Shown: positions 1 through 5,622, counted from the stretch's first letter. The stretch: DNA of 5,743 nucleotides from Bacillota bacterium (GCA_023458855.1 JAEWWQ010000377.1:1-5743); one strand, 5' to 3'. The notes: generated by a model not told the origin, from the sequence alone. A program made the numbers and translations.

Positions 1-77
1 GCTGCAGTTTGATTGAAAAATCAGACAGCGGCTATTTTTTTACCATATTTTGTGAACTATTCAAGGAAAATACAGCA

Positions 78-86
78 TGATATACT
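78..86 (+). promoter_or_regulatory. Extended -10 promoter of the chitinase gene
   Basis: The sequence TGATATACT reads as a TGn extension at 78-79 followed by a -10 hexamer TATACT (81-86), five of six matches to TATAAT. The best -35 is poor (TATTCA at 58-63 with a 17-bp spacer), which is usual for extended -10 promoters. Transcription would start near 93, leaving a leader of about 25 bases before the start codon at 118. The call rests on pattern only. Confidence 0.5.
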
Positions 87-102
87 TTTTTTATAAAAAA
101 CC

Positions 103-109
103 GGGAGGT
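103..109 (+). promoter_or_regulatory. Ribosome binding site deciding the chitinase start
   Basis: GGGAGGT lies eight bases before the ATG at 118 and only five before the in-frame TTG at 115. The spacing favours ATG 118 over the TTG immediately preceding it. Confidence 0.75.
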
Positions 110-117
110 ACTAATTG

Positions 118-1689
118 ATGAGAAAAATAATAAACAAAAGAATTGTACTAGCTTTAACTGTTATATTTTTTACTATTTTCAGCAGCTTTTCTGACAGTGT
201 TGCTTTTGCCGCAAAGCCCAGTCAAAGCGGACCAGCAGCGCCCACAAATTTACAGGCCGTGACTATCACAGAAGATTCCGTCACGCTATCCTGGAAAGCT
301 TCTGCAGACAAAGTAAAAACATATGATATTTACCGCAACAACACATACCTTGCTTCGACAACAACTACTACGTATACGGTAAAAGAATTAACAGCAGCAT
401 CTAATTATCAATTCTACATAAAGGCAAAAAATGCAAAAGGCGATGTGTCAGAATCCAGTAACACGATTGCTGTGACAACGATGTCATCTACAACTGCGTC
501 ACCTGCACCAGAGTCACCAGCTCCGGAATCACCGGCATCGGAGCCAACTGTACCTGAATCACCTGTCCCGGAATCGCCGACACCGGAACCAACGGCACCT
601 GAACCAACGACACCGGAACCAGATGTTCAGGCATCTTCCCAAAAAATAGTTGGCTATTATGCTGCCTGGGCGGCTTATTCCGGCTATTATCCGAATCAGA
701 TAGATGCAAATAAATTAACACATATCAATTATGCCTTTGCCAATATCAGCTCTGATTTAAAGCTTACCCTGGGCTATCCTGATATTGACCTGAATAACTT
801 TAAGCTTTTGAATTCCTTAAAACAGACCAATCCTAATCTGAAGACGCTGATCTCAGTGGGCGGATGGACCTGGTCAGGAAAATTCTCTGATGCAGCACTT
901 ACAGATGCCACGAGAACTGCATTTGCAGATAGTTGTGTGGCGTTCATTAAACAATATGGATTCGATGGAGTGGATCTCGATTGGGAATATCCTGTCAGCG
1001 GAGGCCTGACAACGAATTCCAAGCGTCCGGAAGATAAACAGAACTTCACATTGCTTCTTCAGAAGATACGAGAAAAACTGGATGCACAGGGTGCTCTGGA
1101 CAATAAACATTATCTTCTCACGATTGCCGGAGGCGCCGGCAGTTCTTATGTAAATAACGTAGAAATGACAAAACTGTCACAATACTTAGATTATGCGACT
1201 ATCATGACATACGATCTACATGGAATGTGGGATACCTACACAGATCTTCATGCACCGCTCTATACGAATACTGATACTTCGCCACAGTATAAATCAAGTG
1301 TGGATGCTGCTGTCAATGCATGGCTCAAGGCTTCGTTCCCGGCAGATAAGCTTGTGCTTGGAATTCCGTTTTATGGATATCTGTTTTCTTCTGTAAATAA
1401 TGCAAATAATGGATTATACCAGAGGTATGGCGGTGCCAATTCCATAAGCTATCAAGCTGTTGTGGATAATTATTTAAGTAAACCTTCCTTTACCCGTTAC
1501 TTCCATTCGCAGTCCATGGTACCTTGGCTATTTGATGGTTCTGTTTTCATTAGTTATGAGGATCAACAATCAATAGGTTATAAAACTGCTTATATCAAAT
1601 CAAAAAATCTTGGAGGTGCTATGCTCTGGGAATTAAGTCAGGATCCCAATGAAGTACTTCTGGGAACTGTGTATGATGGAATGAAATAA
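118..1689 (+). CDS. Secreted GH18 chitinase with FnIII domain
   Basis: Predicted extracellular endo-acting chitinase of glycoside hydrolase family 18, hydrolysing beta-1,4 linkages between GlcNAc units by substrate-assisted catalysis (family knowledge). Residues are numbered from ATG 118 (523 aa). A signal peptide spans residues 1-31: basic MRKIINKR, a hydrophobic core, and an AFA|A cleavage site. A fibronectin type III domain covers about 38-121, with a Pro/Glu linker at about 122-175. The GH18 barrel runs from about 176 (KIVGYY) to near the C-terminus. It shows SVGGW (246-250), the catalytic DGVDLDWE (283-290) with acid/base E290 and D283/D286/D288, MTYD (363-366) and the last-strand LWE (503-505). 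All hallmark residues are present, so the enzyme should be active. There is no LPXTG, LysM or other C-terminal module, so it is probably released rather than anchored. It is a single-gene unit. Alternative substrates such as peptidoglycan or N-glycan core (endo-beta-GlcNAcase) are less likely given the chitinase-like barrel. Confidence 0.93.
   Translation: MRKIINKRIVLALTVIFFTIFSSFSDSVAFAAKPSQSGPAAPTNLQAVTITEDSVTLSWKASADKVKTYDIYRNNTYLASTTTTTYTVKELTAASNYQFYIKAKNAKGDVSESSNTIAVTTMSSTTASPAPESPAPESPASEPTVPESPVPESPTPEPTAPEPTTPEPDVQASSQKIVGYYAAWAAYSGYYPNQIDANKLTHINYAFANISSDLKLTLGYPDIDLNNFKLLNSLKQTNPNLKTLISVGGWTWSGKFSDAALTDATRTAFADSCVAFIKQYGFDGVDLDWEYPVSGGLTTNSKRPEDKQNFTLLLQKIREKLDAQGALDNKHYLLTIAGGAGSSYVNNVEMTKLSQYLDYATIMTYDLHGMWDTYTDLHAPLYTNTDTSPQYKSSVDAAVNAWLKASFPADKLVLGIPFYGYLFSSVNNANNGLYQRYGGANSISYQAVVDNYLSKPSFTRYFHSQSMVPWLFDGSVFISYEDQQSIGYKTAYIKSKNLGGAMLWELSQDPNEVLLGTVYDGMK
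499..618 (+). repeat. Eight tandem 15-bp units encoding a Pro/Glu pentapeptide linker
   Basis: Residues 128-167 of the chitinase parse exactly into eight pentapeptides: SPAPE, SPAPE, SPASE, PTVPE, SPVPE, SPTPE, PTAPE, PTTPE. The pattern is [S/P]-[P/T]-x-[P/S]-E. Codons have drifted between units (CCA/CCT/CCG, GAA/GAG), so the array is not a fresh duplication. It forms an extended, negatively charged spacer between the FnIII and catalytic domains. Such arrays can change copy number between strains. Confidence 0.85.
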
Positions 1690-1695
1690 GATTGA

Positions 1696-1743
1696 AAAAG
1701 ATGACTCTTTAAATGGATTTATCCATTTAAAGAGTCATCTTTT
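1696..1743. terminator. Bidirectional terminator between convergent genes
   Basis: A perfect 23-bp inverted repeat has arms at 1696-1718 and 1721-1743 around a TT centre (effectively a TTTA-like loop). It starts seven bases after the chitinase stop. Each arm begins or ends in A4/T4, so both transcripts gain a U-run after the stem: AAAAG...CTTTT on the plus strand and CTTTTTC on the minus strand. The stem is AT-rich but long. The right arm encodes the last residues of the LysR protein, and that gene's TAA sits at 1719-1721. Confidence 0.85.
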
Positions 1744-2669
1744 GGATTCAGATCAAATAAATTCTGAATATTGGAATTATAATTTTGCATACTGAGTCGG
1801 ACAAACTCAATAAATTTTTTAGTTGTTGCGGAAAGTGCCTTATTTTTATTGTAAATCAGGCTATAAGGATAACTGAACTGATGTCCTGAAATATTAAGCA
1901 CTTTTAACAGACCAAACTGTAACTCGAATTTTACAGCAACATAAGGAATCAGGGAGACTCCTAAGTTCGCACTTACCGCTCTTTTGATTGCATCTATATT
2001 TCCTAAGTACATATTTATATTTTCCGGAATATTTAATTCGTCGATATAATTTTTATAGTAGGTATATAACTGGGAATCTGTTTTATGGACGACAAAACTC
2101 ATTTTCTTTAATTCATTTTCGTTTATGATACCGTGGCTGCAGTATGGGTTCTGCGGAGAAGCAACAATGAACAGTTTATCAGAGAAGAGCTTTTCCACGT
2201 AGATATAGTCATTGTAATAGCAACTTCCGCCATTGATTGCGATATCTAAAGTCCCATTGTTGATTAGATGGGAGATCTCTGCTGTGTTGCCAATATGCAA
2301 ATTAAACTTTATGCCGGGATACAGTTTTTTGAATTCCCCAATTACCTCCGGTAACAGATAGGAACCGGGTGTATTGCTGCCACCAATGTTAAGCGTTCCG
2401 CCAATGAAATTCTGTGTGTCGGAAATCGTATTCTCAAGTTCGTCAATAATATCAAATATCTTTTTGGTGTATTCCTGAAGCATAATACCATTTTCACTCA
2501 GATAGATTTTATTTCCAATCTTATCAAATAGCTTTAGTCCTATTTGCCCTTCCAGCTTTTTAATTTGAATAGATAAAGCCGGTTGACTGATATGCAGAAT
2601 ATCGGAAGCTTTCTTATAACTTTGATATTCTGCGATAGTGTTAAATATTTCCAGATAATGTAAGTCCAT
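1719..2669 (-). CDS. LysR-type transcriptional regulator
   Basis: Predicted cytoplasmic DNA-binding regulator of 316 aa, typical of the LysR family (about 300 aa). The N-terminal winged helix-turn-helix begins MDLHYLEIF, and the HTH runs about 17-40 (SYKKASDILHISQPALSIQI), followed by KLEGQIGLKLFDK. A linker helix covers about 62-88. The two-lobed effector domain spans about 92-293, with GTLNIGGSNTPGSYLLPEV, LDIAIN and LGVSLIPY. An uncommon Asn/Asp-rich tail of about 20 residues ends the protein. I chose ATG 2669 because AGGAG lies seven bases upstream and the family starts at this point. A longer frame from 2732 adds 21 residues with no family match. The gene is divergent from the small-membrane-protein/OadB-like unit, the classic arrangement for a LysR protein that controls its neighbour and itself. 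The inducer is unknown; a carboxylate is an inference from the transporter next door. Confidence 0.92.
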   Translation of the reverse strand: MDLHYLEIFNTIAEYQSYKKASDILHISQPALSIQIKKLEGQIGLKLFDKIGNKIYLSENGIMLQEYTKKIFDIIDELENTISDTQNFIGGTLNIGGSNTPGSYLLPEVIGEFKKLYPGIKFNLHIGNTAEISHLINNGTLDIAINGGSCYYNDYIYVEKLFSDKLFIVASPQNPYCSHGIINENELKKMSFVVHKTDSQLYTYYKNYIDELNIPENINMYLGNIDAIKRAVSANLGVSLIPYVAVKFELQFGLLKVLNISGHQFSYPYSLIYNKNKALSATTKKFIEFVRLSMQNYNSNIQNLFDLNPKDDSLNG

Positions 2670-2676
2670 TTTTATT

Positions 2677-2681
2677 CTCCT
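2677..2681 (-). promoter_or_regulatory. Ribosome binding site deciding the LysR start
   Basis: On the minus strand AGGAG is followed by seven bases and then the ATG at 2669. No comparable site precedes the upstream in-frame ATG codons (2687 and 2732), so the shorter 316-aa protein is preferred. Confidence 0.8.
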
Positions 2682-2726
2682 ATCCATAATTTCTACAATT
2701 ATCAATCCATAACTTTGGTATATGGT

Positions 2727-2745
2727 ATACATTGATAATATGTAT
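2727..2745. promoter_or_regulatory. Candidate regulator site: dyad ATACAT-N7-ATGTAT
   Basis: Perfect 6-bp inverted repeats at 2727-2732 and 2740-2745 are separated by seven bases. The dyad lies immediately upstream of the -35 hexamer of the transporter promoter, centred about 46 bases before the inferred start of transcription. LysR proteins bind interrupted dyads, classically with a T-N11-A core. This dyad is longer and does not contain T-N11-A at its centre. Assignment to the adjacent LysR protein is inference. Confidence 0.5.
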
Positions 2746-2762
2746 TTGAAAAAAACAGTGAA
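2735..2762 (-). promoter_or_regulatory. Possible LysR gene promoter
   Basis: On the minus strand TTCACT (2757-2762) and TATTAT (2735-2740) are separated by 16 bases, giving a leader of about 60 bases to the ATG at 2669. The -35 matches TTGACA at only four of six positions. The site overlaps both dyads and the opposing promoter, consistent with autoregulation, but the call is weak. Confidence 0.3.
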
Positions 2763-2775
2763 CTGTTAGTATAGT
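2746..2775 (+). promoter_or_regulatory. Promoter of the small membrane protein / OadB-like unit
   Basis: The -35 TTGAAA (2746-2751) and -10 TATAGT (2770-2775) are separated by 18 bases, a good housekeeping-sigma match. Transcription would start near 2782, giving a leader of about 37 bases to the ATG at 2819. A perfect dyad fills most of the spacer and another abuts the -35. Confidence 0.6.
2754..2767. promoter_or_regulatory. Candidate operator AACAGTGAACTGTT in the promoter spacer
   Basis: Perfect 6-bp inverted repeat (AACAGT / ACTGTT) around a GA centre. It lies between the -35 and -10 of the transporter promoter and overlaps the possible -35 of the LysR gene. A protein bound here would block RNA polymerase. 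Which protein binds is not shown by the sequence. Confidence 0.45.
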
Positions 2776-2818
2776 ATCGGTAGTTAAATAATTCAAAAAT
2801 TAATAGAAGGAGAAAATC

Positions 2819-2956
2819 ATGTCAGAAATTCTAAACATTCCATTTCAAACGTTGATACTAGGAACTGCAATTTCCTATGGTATCGCAGTGCTGATTAAAG
2901 TCTTGTTAGTGATTATCCGCGTATTTACTAAAAGACAGAAAAGCACAAATGAATGA
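2819..2956 (+). CDS. Small single-span membrane protein, OadG-like subunit candidate
   Basis: A 45-aa open frame with a strong ribosome binding site (AGAAGGAG at 2805-2812, six bases before ATG) and its own upstream promoter. The translation starts MSEILNIPFQTLILG. It has one hydrophobic segment at about residues 11-33, which carries a lysine (K27). A basic stretch (RVFTKRQK, 34-41) follows and predicts an N-out, C-in span. It lies 59 bases upstream of the OadB-like gene in the same direction. In sodium-pump decarboxylases the gamma subunit (OadG) has a single N-terminal span and sits next to beta. From memory, NCBI annotation uses the name 'OadG-related small transporter subunit' for short proteins beside OadB homologues. 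The role suggested here, partner or stabiliser of the OadB-like protein, is inference from size, topology and position. The C-terminal soluble domain of true OadG, including its zinc-binding region, is absent. Confidence 0.8.
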   Translation: MSEILNIPFQTLILGTAISYGIAVLIKVLLVIIRVFTKRQKSTNE

Positions 2957-3015
2957 AATGAAAACCGATTGTTTGCATTATACTACAAAATTTATAAAAA
3001 GGTTAGGGGATTTAT

Positions 3016-4215
3016 ATGAAAATTCTTGATTTATTTCAGGGTATTAGTACGATGTTCGTACAGGAACCCAATATCGTTATATTCAGGTTCTTTTTGATAT
3101 TTTTAGGCTTTTTACTTGTTTACCTGGGTAAAAAAGGGACACTGGAGCCGCTTATCATGATTCCGATGGGATTTGGTATGTGCGCTGTAAATGCGGGTGT
3201 GCTGTTTATGGAGAATAATGAGATTGGAAATTTGATTATCAATCCTTTATTAACAAAAACAGATGAATTGATGAAATATATGCAGATAGATTTTTTGCAG
3301 CCGGTTTATACATTGACATTCAGCAATGGTCTGATCGCATGTCTTGTTTTTATGGGAATCGGAATTCTATGTGATATCGGATATGTATTAGCGCATCCGT
3401 TTATCAGTATGACGATAGCTCTATTTGCTGAACTGGGAACCGTTGCAACCTACCCGATTGCAAAACTTATGGGATTATCAGATGGTGCGGCCGCTGCGGT
3501 ATCCATCATTGGAGGAGCAGATGGACCAATGGTATTGTTTGCATCTTTAAAATTGGCACCGGAATACTTTGTTCCGATTTCTATTGTAGCATATTTATAC
3601 CTAAGCTTAACATATGGTGGATATCCATATTTAATCAAGTTTATGGTCCCAAAGGAATTAAGGGGAAAAGTAGTCATTGATAAAAAACCAAAGATTTCCA
3701 TAACTTCTAATGAGAAGTTAATTTTTGCTGTTATAGCAAATGCTGTATTGTGTCTGCTATTCCCAGTTGCGGCACCATTATTTTTAAGTTTCTTCATTGG
3801 AATTGCAGTAAGGGAAGCAGGGCTTACAAAATATGTAAAGCTTATTGAGGATGGTTTCTTATATTTTGCCACTTTTTTCCTGGGGTTAATGCTTGGTGTA
3901 TTATGTGATGCCAGTACACTATTAAACCCAGTTGTTCTTAAATTGTTAGTTCTTGGTATGCTTGCATTATTACTCTCAGGGATAGGCGGGCTTTTAGGCG
4001 GATATGTGGTTTACTTTTTGAAAGGAAAGAACTTTAATCCGGTTATTGGAATTGCAGGAGTTTCCTGTGTTCCTTCCACTGCAAAAGTAGCACAGAAGGA
4101 AGTGCAGAAGGTAAATAAGGCATCCTTTATCCTGGAGTATGCTTTGGGAGCTAATATCTGTGGAGTAATAACCACAGCGATTTTAACAGGTATTTATATT
4201 ACACTTTTACAGTAA
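3016..4215 (+). CDS. OadB-like sodium ion-translocating decarboxylase beta subunit
   Basis: A 399-aa polytopic inner-membrane protein with about ten or eleven hydrophobic segments, in the size range of OadB/GcdB/MmdB beta subunits. In the family this subunit decarboxylates carboxybiotin and pumps sodium outward through an elevator-like fold. Diagnostic motifs are IIGGADGP (164-171), whose D169 matches the sodium-site Asp203 of Klebsiella OadB, and NPVIGIAGVS (341-350). Y195, N341, G345 and S350 match Tyr229, Asn373, Gly377 and Ser382 by spacing. K357 stands where Klebsiella has Arg389. The start has AGGGGA five bases upstream. It probably shares a transcript with the 45-aa protein, which begins 197 bases upstream, and with the divergent LysR gene as regulator. 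No carboxyltransferase (alpha) or biotin-carrier gene is in the window. It may be a beta subunit serving distant partners, or a stand-alone sodium-coupled carboxylate transporter. No clear intrinsic terminator follows. Confidence 0.88.
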   Translation: MKILDLFQGISTMFVQEPNIVIFRFFLIFLGFLLVYLGKKGTLEPLIMIPMGFGMCAVNAGVLFMENNEIGNLIINPLLTKTDELMKYMQIDFLQPVYTLTFSNGLIACLVFMGIGILCDIGYVLAHPFISMTIALFAELGTVATYPIAKLMGLSDGAAAAVSIIGGADGPMVLFASLKLAPEYFVPISIVAYLYLSLTYGGYPYLIKFMVPKELRGKVVIDKKPKISITSNEKLIFAVIANAVLCLLFPVAAPLFLSFFIGIAVREAGLTKYVKLIEDGFLYFATFFLGLMLGVLCDASTLLNPVVLKLLVLGMLALLLSGIGGLLGGYVVYFLKGKNFNPVIGIAGVSCVPSTAKVAQKEVQKVNKASFILEYALGANICGVITTAILTGIYITLLQ

Positions 4216-4334
4216 TTTATATGTCAGTGGTGATTATGCACAAAAATTCAATCATATTGCGTAGTAATTTGTAATAAAAATGAATTTTTTGAAAAAAACT
4301 GCTGACATTAATTTTTTTTGAGTGATAAAATATG

Positions 4335-4340
4335 TATAAT
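4335..4340 (+). promoter_or_regulatory. Perfect -10 hexamer before the 72-aa gene
   Basis: TATAAT lies 22 bases before the ATG at 4363. No good -35 is found at 16-18 bases upstream, where there is only a T-run (4312-4319). Transcription would start near 4347, inside or just before the ribosome binding site (AAAGGA, 4347-4352), so the leader would be very short. The call is tentative; a start further upstream is possible. Confidence 0.35.
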
Positions 4341-4362
4341 TTAAAGAAAGGATGGTTATATA

Positions 4363-4581
4363 ATGAGAAGAATCATAAGTGCCTGTCTTCAGCAAACGAT
4401 GAGATTTGATACAGCAAATGAAGCAAATCCGGATCAGGAATTTGAAACATACTGTAAAAAACTCGAACGAAAAAATGCAAAGTATAGGATAGAAGACAAA
4501 AAGAAAGAAGCAGATGGATCTATTGTTATTAAAATCAAGAAGCAATACAATTCTTATAAGACAGATGAGTATTTGGATTGA
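4363..4581 (+). CDS. Hypothetical 72-aa charged protein upstream of a sigma factor
   Basis: Not recognised with confidence. The 72-aa protein begins MRRIISACLQQTMRFDT and is rich in Lys and Glu. From the sequence I read an N-terminal strand (RIISACL), a helix (about residues 22-39, with EFETYCKKLERK), and two strands joined by a DG turn (YRIEDKKKEADGSIVIKIKKQY, about 41-62). This looks like a compact alpha/beta domain. Two cysteines (C8, C30) do not form a metal motif. AAAGGA lies ten bases before the ATG. The sigma factor gene begins 64 bases downstream with no obvious terminator between, so the two are probably co-transcribed. A role in modulating the sigma factor is possible but is inference from position only. 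There is no signal peptide or membrane segment. Confidence 0.7.
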   Translation: MRRIISACLQQTMRFDTANEANPDQEFETYCKKLERKNAKYRIEDKKKEADGSIVIKIKKQYNSYKTDEYLD

Positions 4582-4592
4582 CAATACGCATA

Positions 4593-4640
4593 TTCTCTGT
4601 TCTTAGAGGTAATGATAGACAATAAATGCTTTGCAGAGAA
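4593..4640 (+). promoter_or_regulatory. Possible stem-loop over the sigma factor ribosome binding site
   Basis: TTCTCTG (4593-4599) and CAGAGAA (4634-4640) are perfectly complementary across a 34-base loop. The right arm includes AGAGA (4635-4639), the best available ribosome binding site for the ATG at 4646. If formed, the stem would hide it. Seven base pairs over a long loop is weak on its own. Confidence 0.25.
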
Positions 4641-4645
4641 ATGGT

Positions 4646-5584
4646 ATGGTGGTAGAGATAAATAATCAAATGAAATCAGATATGAAAAATAAAACAGATA
4701 AAATAAAAGAGGATGATATAATCCTGATAGAAGATTATGAGGAAGAAAATGAAATAGAAGATTCTGTAAAAGCGTATCTGAGGGAGATAGGGAGCATACC
4801 TTTGCTGACAGCAGAGCAGGAAATTGAGACAGCAAAAAAAATCGAAAAAGGCGAAACACAGGCAAAAGAGATAATGATAAAATCAAATTTGCGGCTGGTT
4901 GTCAGTGTTGCCAAAAGATATGTTAGCGGAAGCAATATGACATTACTTGATCTTATACAGGAAGGAAATATCGGATTGTTGAAGGCAGTTGAAAAATTTG
5001 ATTATCATAAGGGTTATAAGTTCAGCACATATGCAATGTGGTGGATCAGACAGTCTATTACCAGAGCAATTGCGGATCAGGATAGGACAATCCGCATTCC
5101 GGTCCACATGAAAGAGCAAATGCATAAGATTACCAAAGCAGCCAGGAATTTTCTGATAGACAATGGAAAGGAACCTACCAATGCAGAATTGGCAGACCTT
5201 TTGAATACAACAGAAAATAAAATTGAGGAAATTGAAAAATTACATGGCGATACCATATCCCTGGATACTCCTGTCGGGGACAAGGAGGACAGTATACTTA
5301 GGGACTTCATTGCAGACGGAAGTATGCCGGAGCAATTTACAATGGTAGAGCATGTTCTTCTAAGCAGGGAAATTGAGACAATATTATCTTCGTTAACGGA
5401 AAGGGAACAGAGAATTTTGAGGCTCCGTTTTGGCTTTGAGGATGGAAGAATATGGACCTTGGAAGAAGTGGGAAGAGAATATCATGTTACAAGAGAACGA
5501 ATCCGTCAGATAGAAGCAAGGTCCCTATTACGAATCAGAATGAAAAGAGAGTCGAAAAGGTTAAGAACTTATTTAGAAGAGTGA
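4646..5584 (+). CDS. Group 2-like sigma-70 family RNA polymerase sigma factor
   Basis: A 312-aa sigma factor that directs RNA polymerase to promoters. Residues are numbered from ATG 4646. Region 1.2 is about 39-70 (DSVKAYLREIGSIPLL). Region 2 is about 81-155, with NLRLVVSVAKRY, LLDLIQEGNIGL, FDYHKGYKFSTYAMWWIRQSITRAIADQ and RTIRIPVHM. Region 3 follows to about 230, with the SLDTPVG...DSILRDFIADG finger. Region 4 is about 250-305, with LTEREQRILRLRFGFEDGR and a helix-turn-helix at 271-298 ending VTRERIRQIEARSL. Region 1.1 is missing, the N-terminus being a short acidic segment, so it is probably an alternative sigma of the housekeeping type rather than RpoD. The core DNA-contact regions remain close to RpoD, so -10/-35 preference is probably similar. 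One change in region 2 is TYAMWW instead of the usual TYATWW. The start is uncertain: TTG 4631, ATG 4646, ATG 4670 and ATG 4682 are all in frame and none has a strong ribosome binding site. The gene follows the 72-aa gene. Confidence 0.9.
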   Translation: MVVEINNQMKSDMKNKTDKIKEDDIILIEDYEEENEIEDSVKAYLREIGSIPLLTAEQEIETAKKIEKGETQAKEIMIKSNLRLVVSVAKRYVSGSNMTLLDLIQEGNIGLLKAVEKFDYHKGYKFSTYAMWWIRQSITRAIADQDRTIRIPVHMKEQMHKITKAARNFLIDNGKEPTNAELADLLNTTENKIEEIEKLHGDTISLDTPVGDKEDSILRDFIADGSMPEQFTMVEHVLLSREIETILSSLTEREQRILRLRFGFEDGRIWTLEEVGREYHVTRERIRQIEARSLLRIRMKRESKRLRTYLEE

Positions 5585-5593
5585 TTCATTAGA

Positions 5594-5622
5594 GAGATAA
5601 AAAATCTTGATTTTTATATCTC
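5594..5622 (+). repeat. AT-rich hairpin after the sigma factor gene
   Basis: GAGATAAAAAAT (5594-5605) and ATTTTTATATCTC (5610-5622) pair with one bulged base around a CTTG loop. It begins ten bases after the stop codon. No T-run follows, so it is not a terminator by itself. It may protect the 3' end or act as a first pause before the stronger hairpin. Confidence 0.5.

Noticed and set aside
1..77. Terminator or regulatory hairpin upstream of the chitinase
   Set aside because: Only a 4-bp stem (GATT/AATC at 11-22) and a T-run are present, with no stable structure.
774..1110. Two minus-strand frames inside the chitinase
   Set aside because: They are antisense to the conserved GH18 catalytic region, overlap each other and have no family features.
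2670..2732. N-terminal extension of the LysR protein starting at 2732
   Set aside because: The extra 21 residues do not match the family start, no ribosome binding site supports them, and the region overlaps the inferred operator. ATG 2669 has AGGAG at seven bases.
3450..3872. 140-codon minus-strand frame opposite the OadB-like gene
   Set aside because: It lies wholly inside the OadB-like gene, which has clear family motifs, and its translation has no recognisable domain. It is a shadow frame.
4220..4319. Possible terminator after the OadB-like gene (ATGTCAG at 4221-4227, CTGACAT at 4302-4308, T-run 4312-4319)
   Set aside because: The 7-bp arms are 74 bases apart, far too long a loop for an intrinsic terminator. 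The T-run may be chance in AT-rich DNA. Where this transcript ends is left open.
4578..4583. Perfect -35 hexamer TTGACA overlapping the stop of the 72-aa gene
   Set aside because: No acceptable -10 occurs 16-18 bases downstream (the sequence there is TTCTTA/TCTTAG), so a separate sigma-gene promoter is not supported.
4612..4665. 17-codon leader frame before the sigma factor
   Set aside because: AGAGGT is only one base from its ATG, too close for normal initiation, and the peptide has no attenuator-like codon run. It is mentioned only as part of the start ambiguity.
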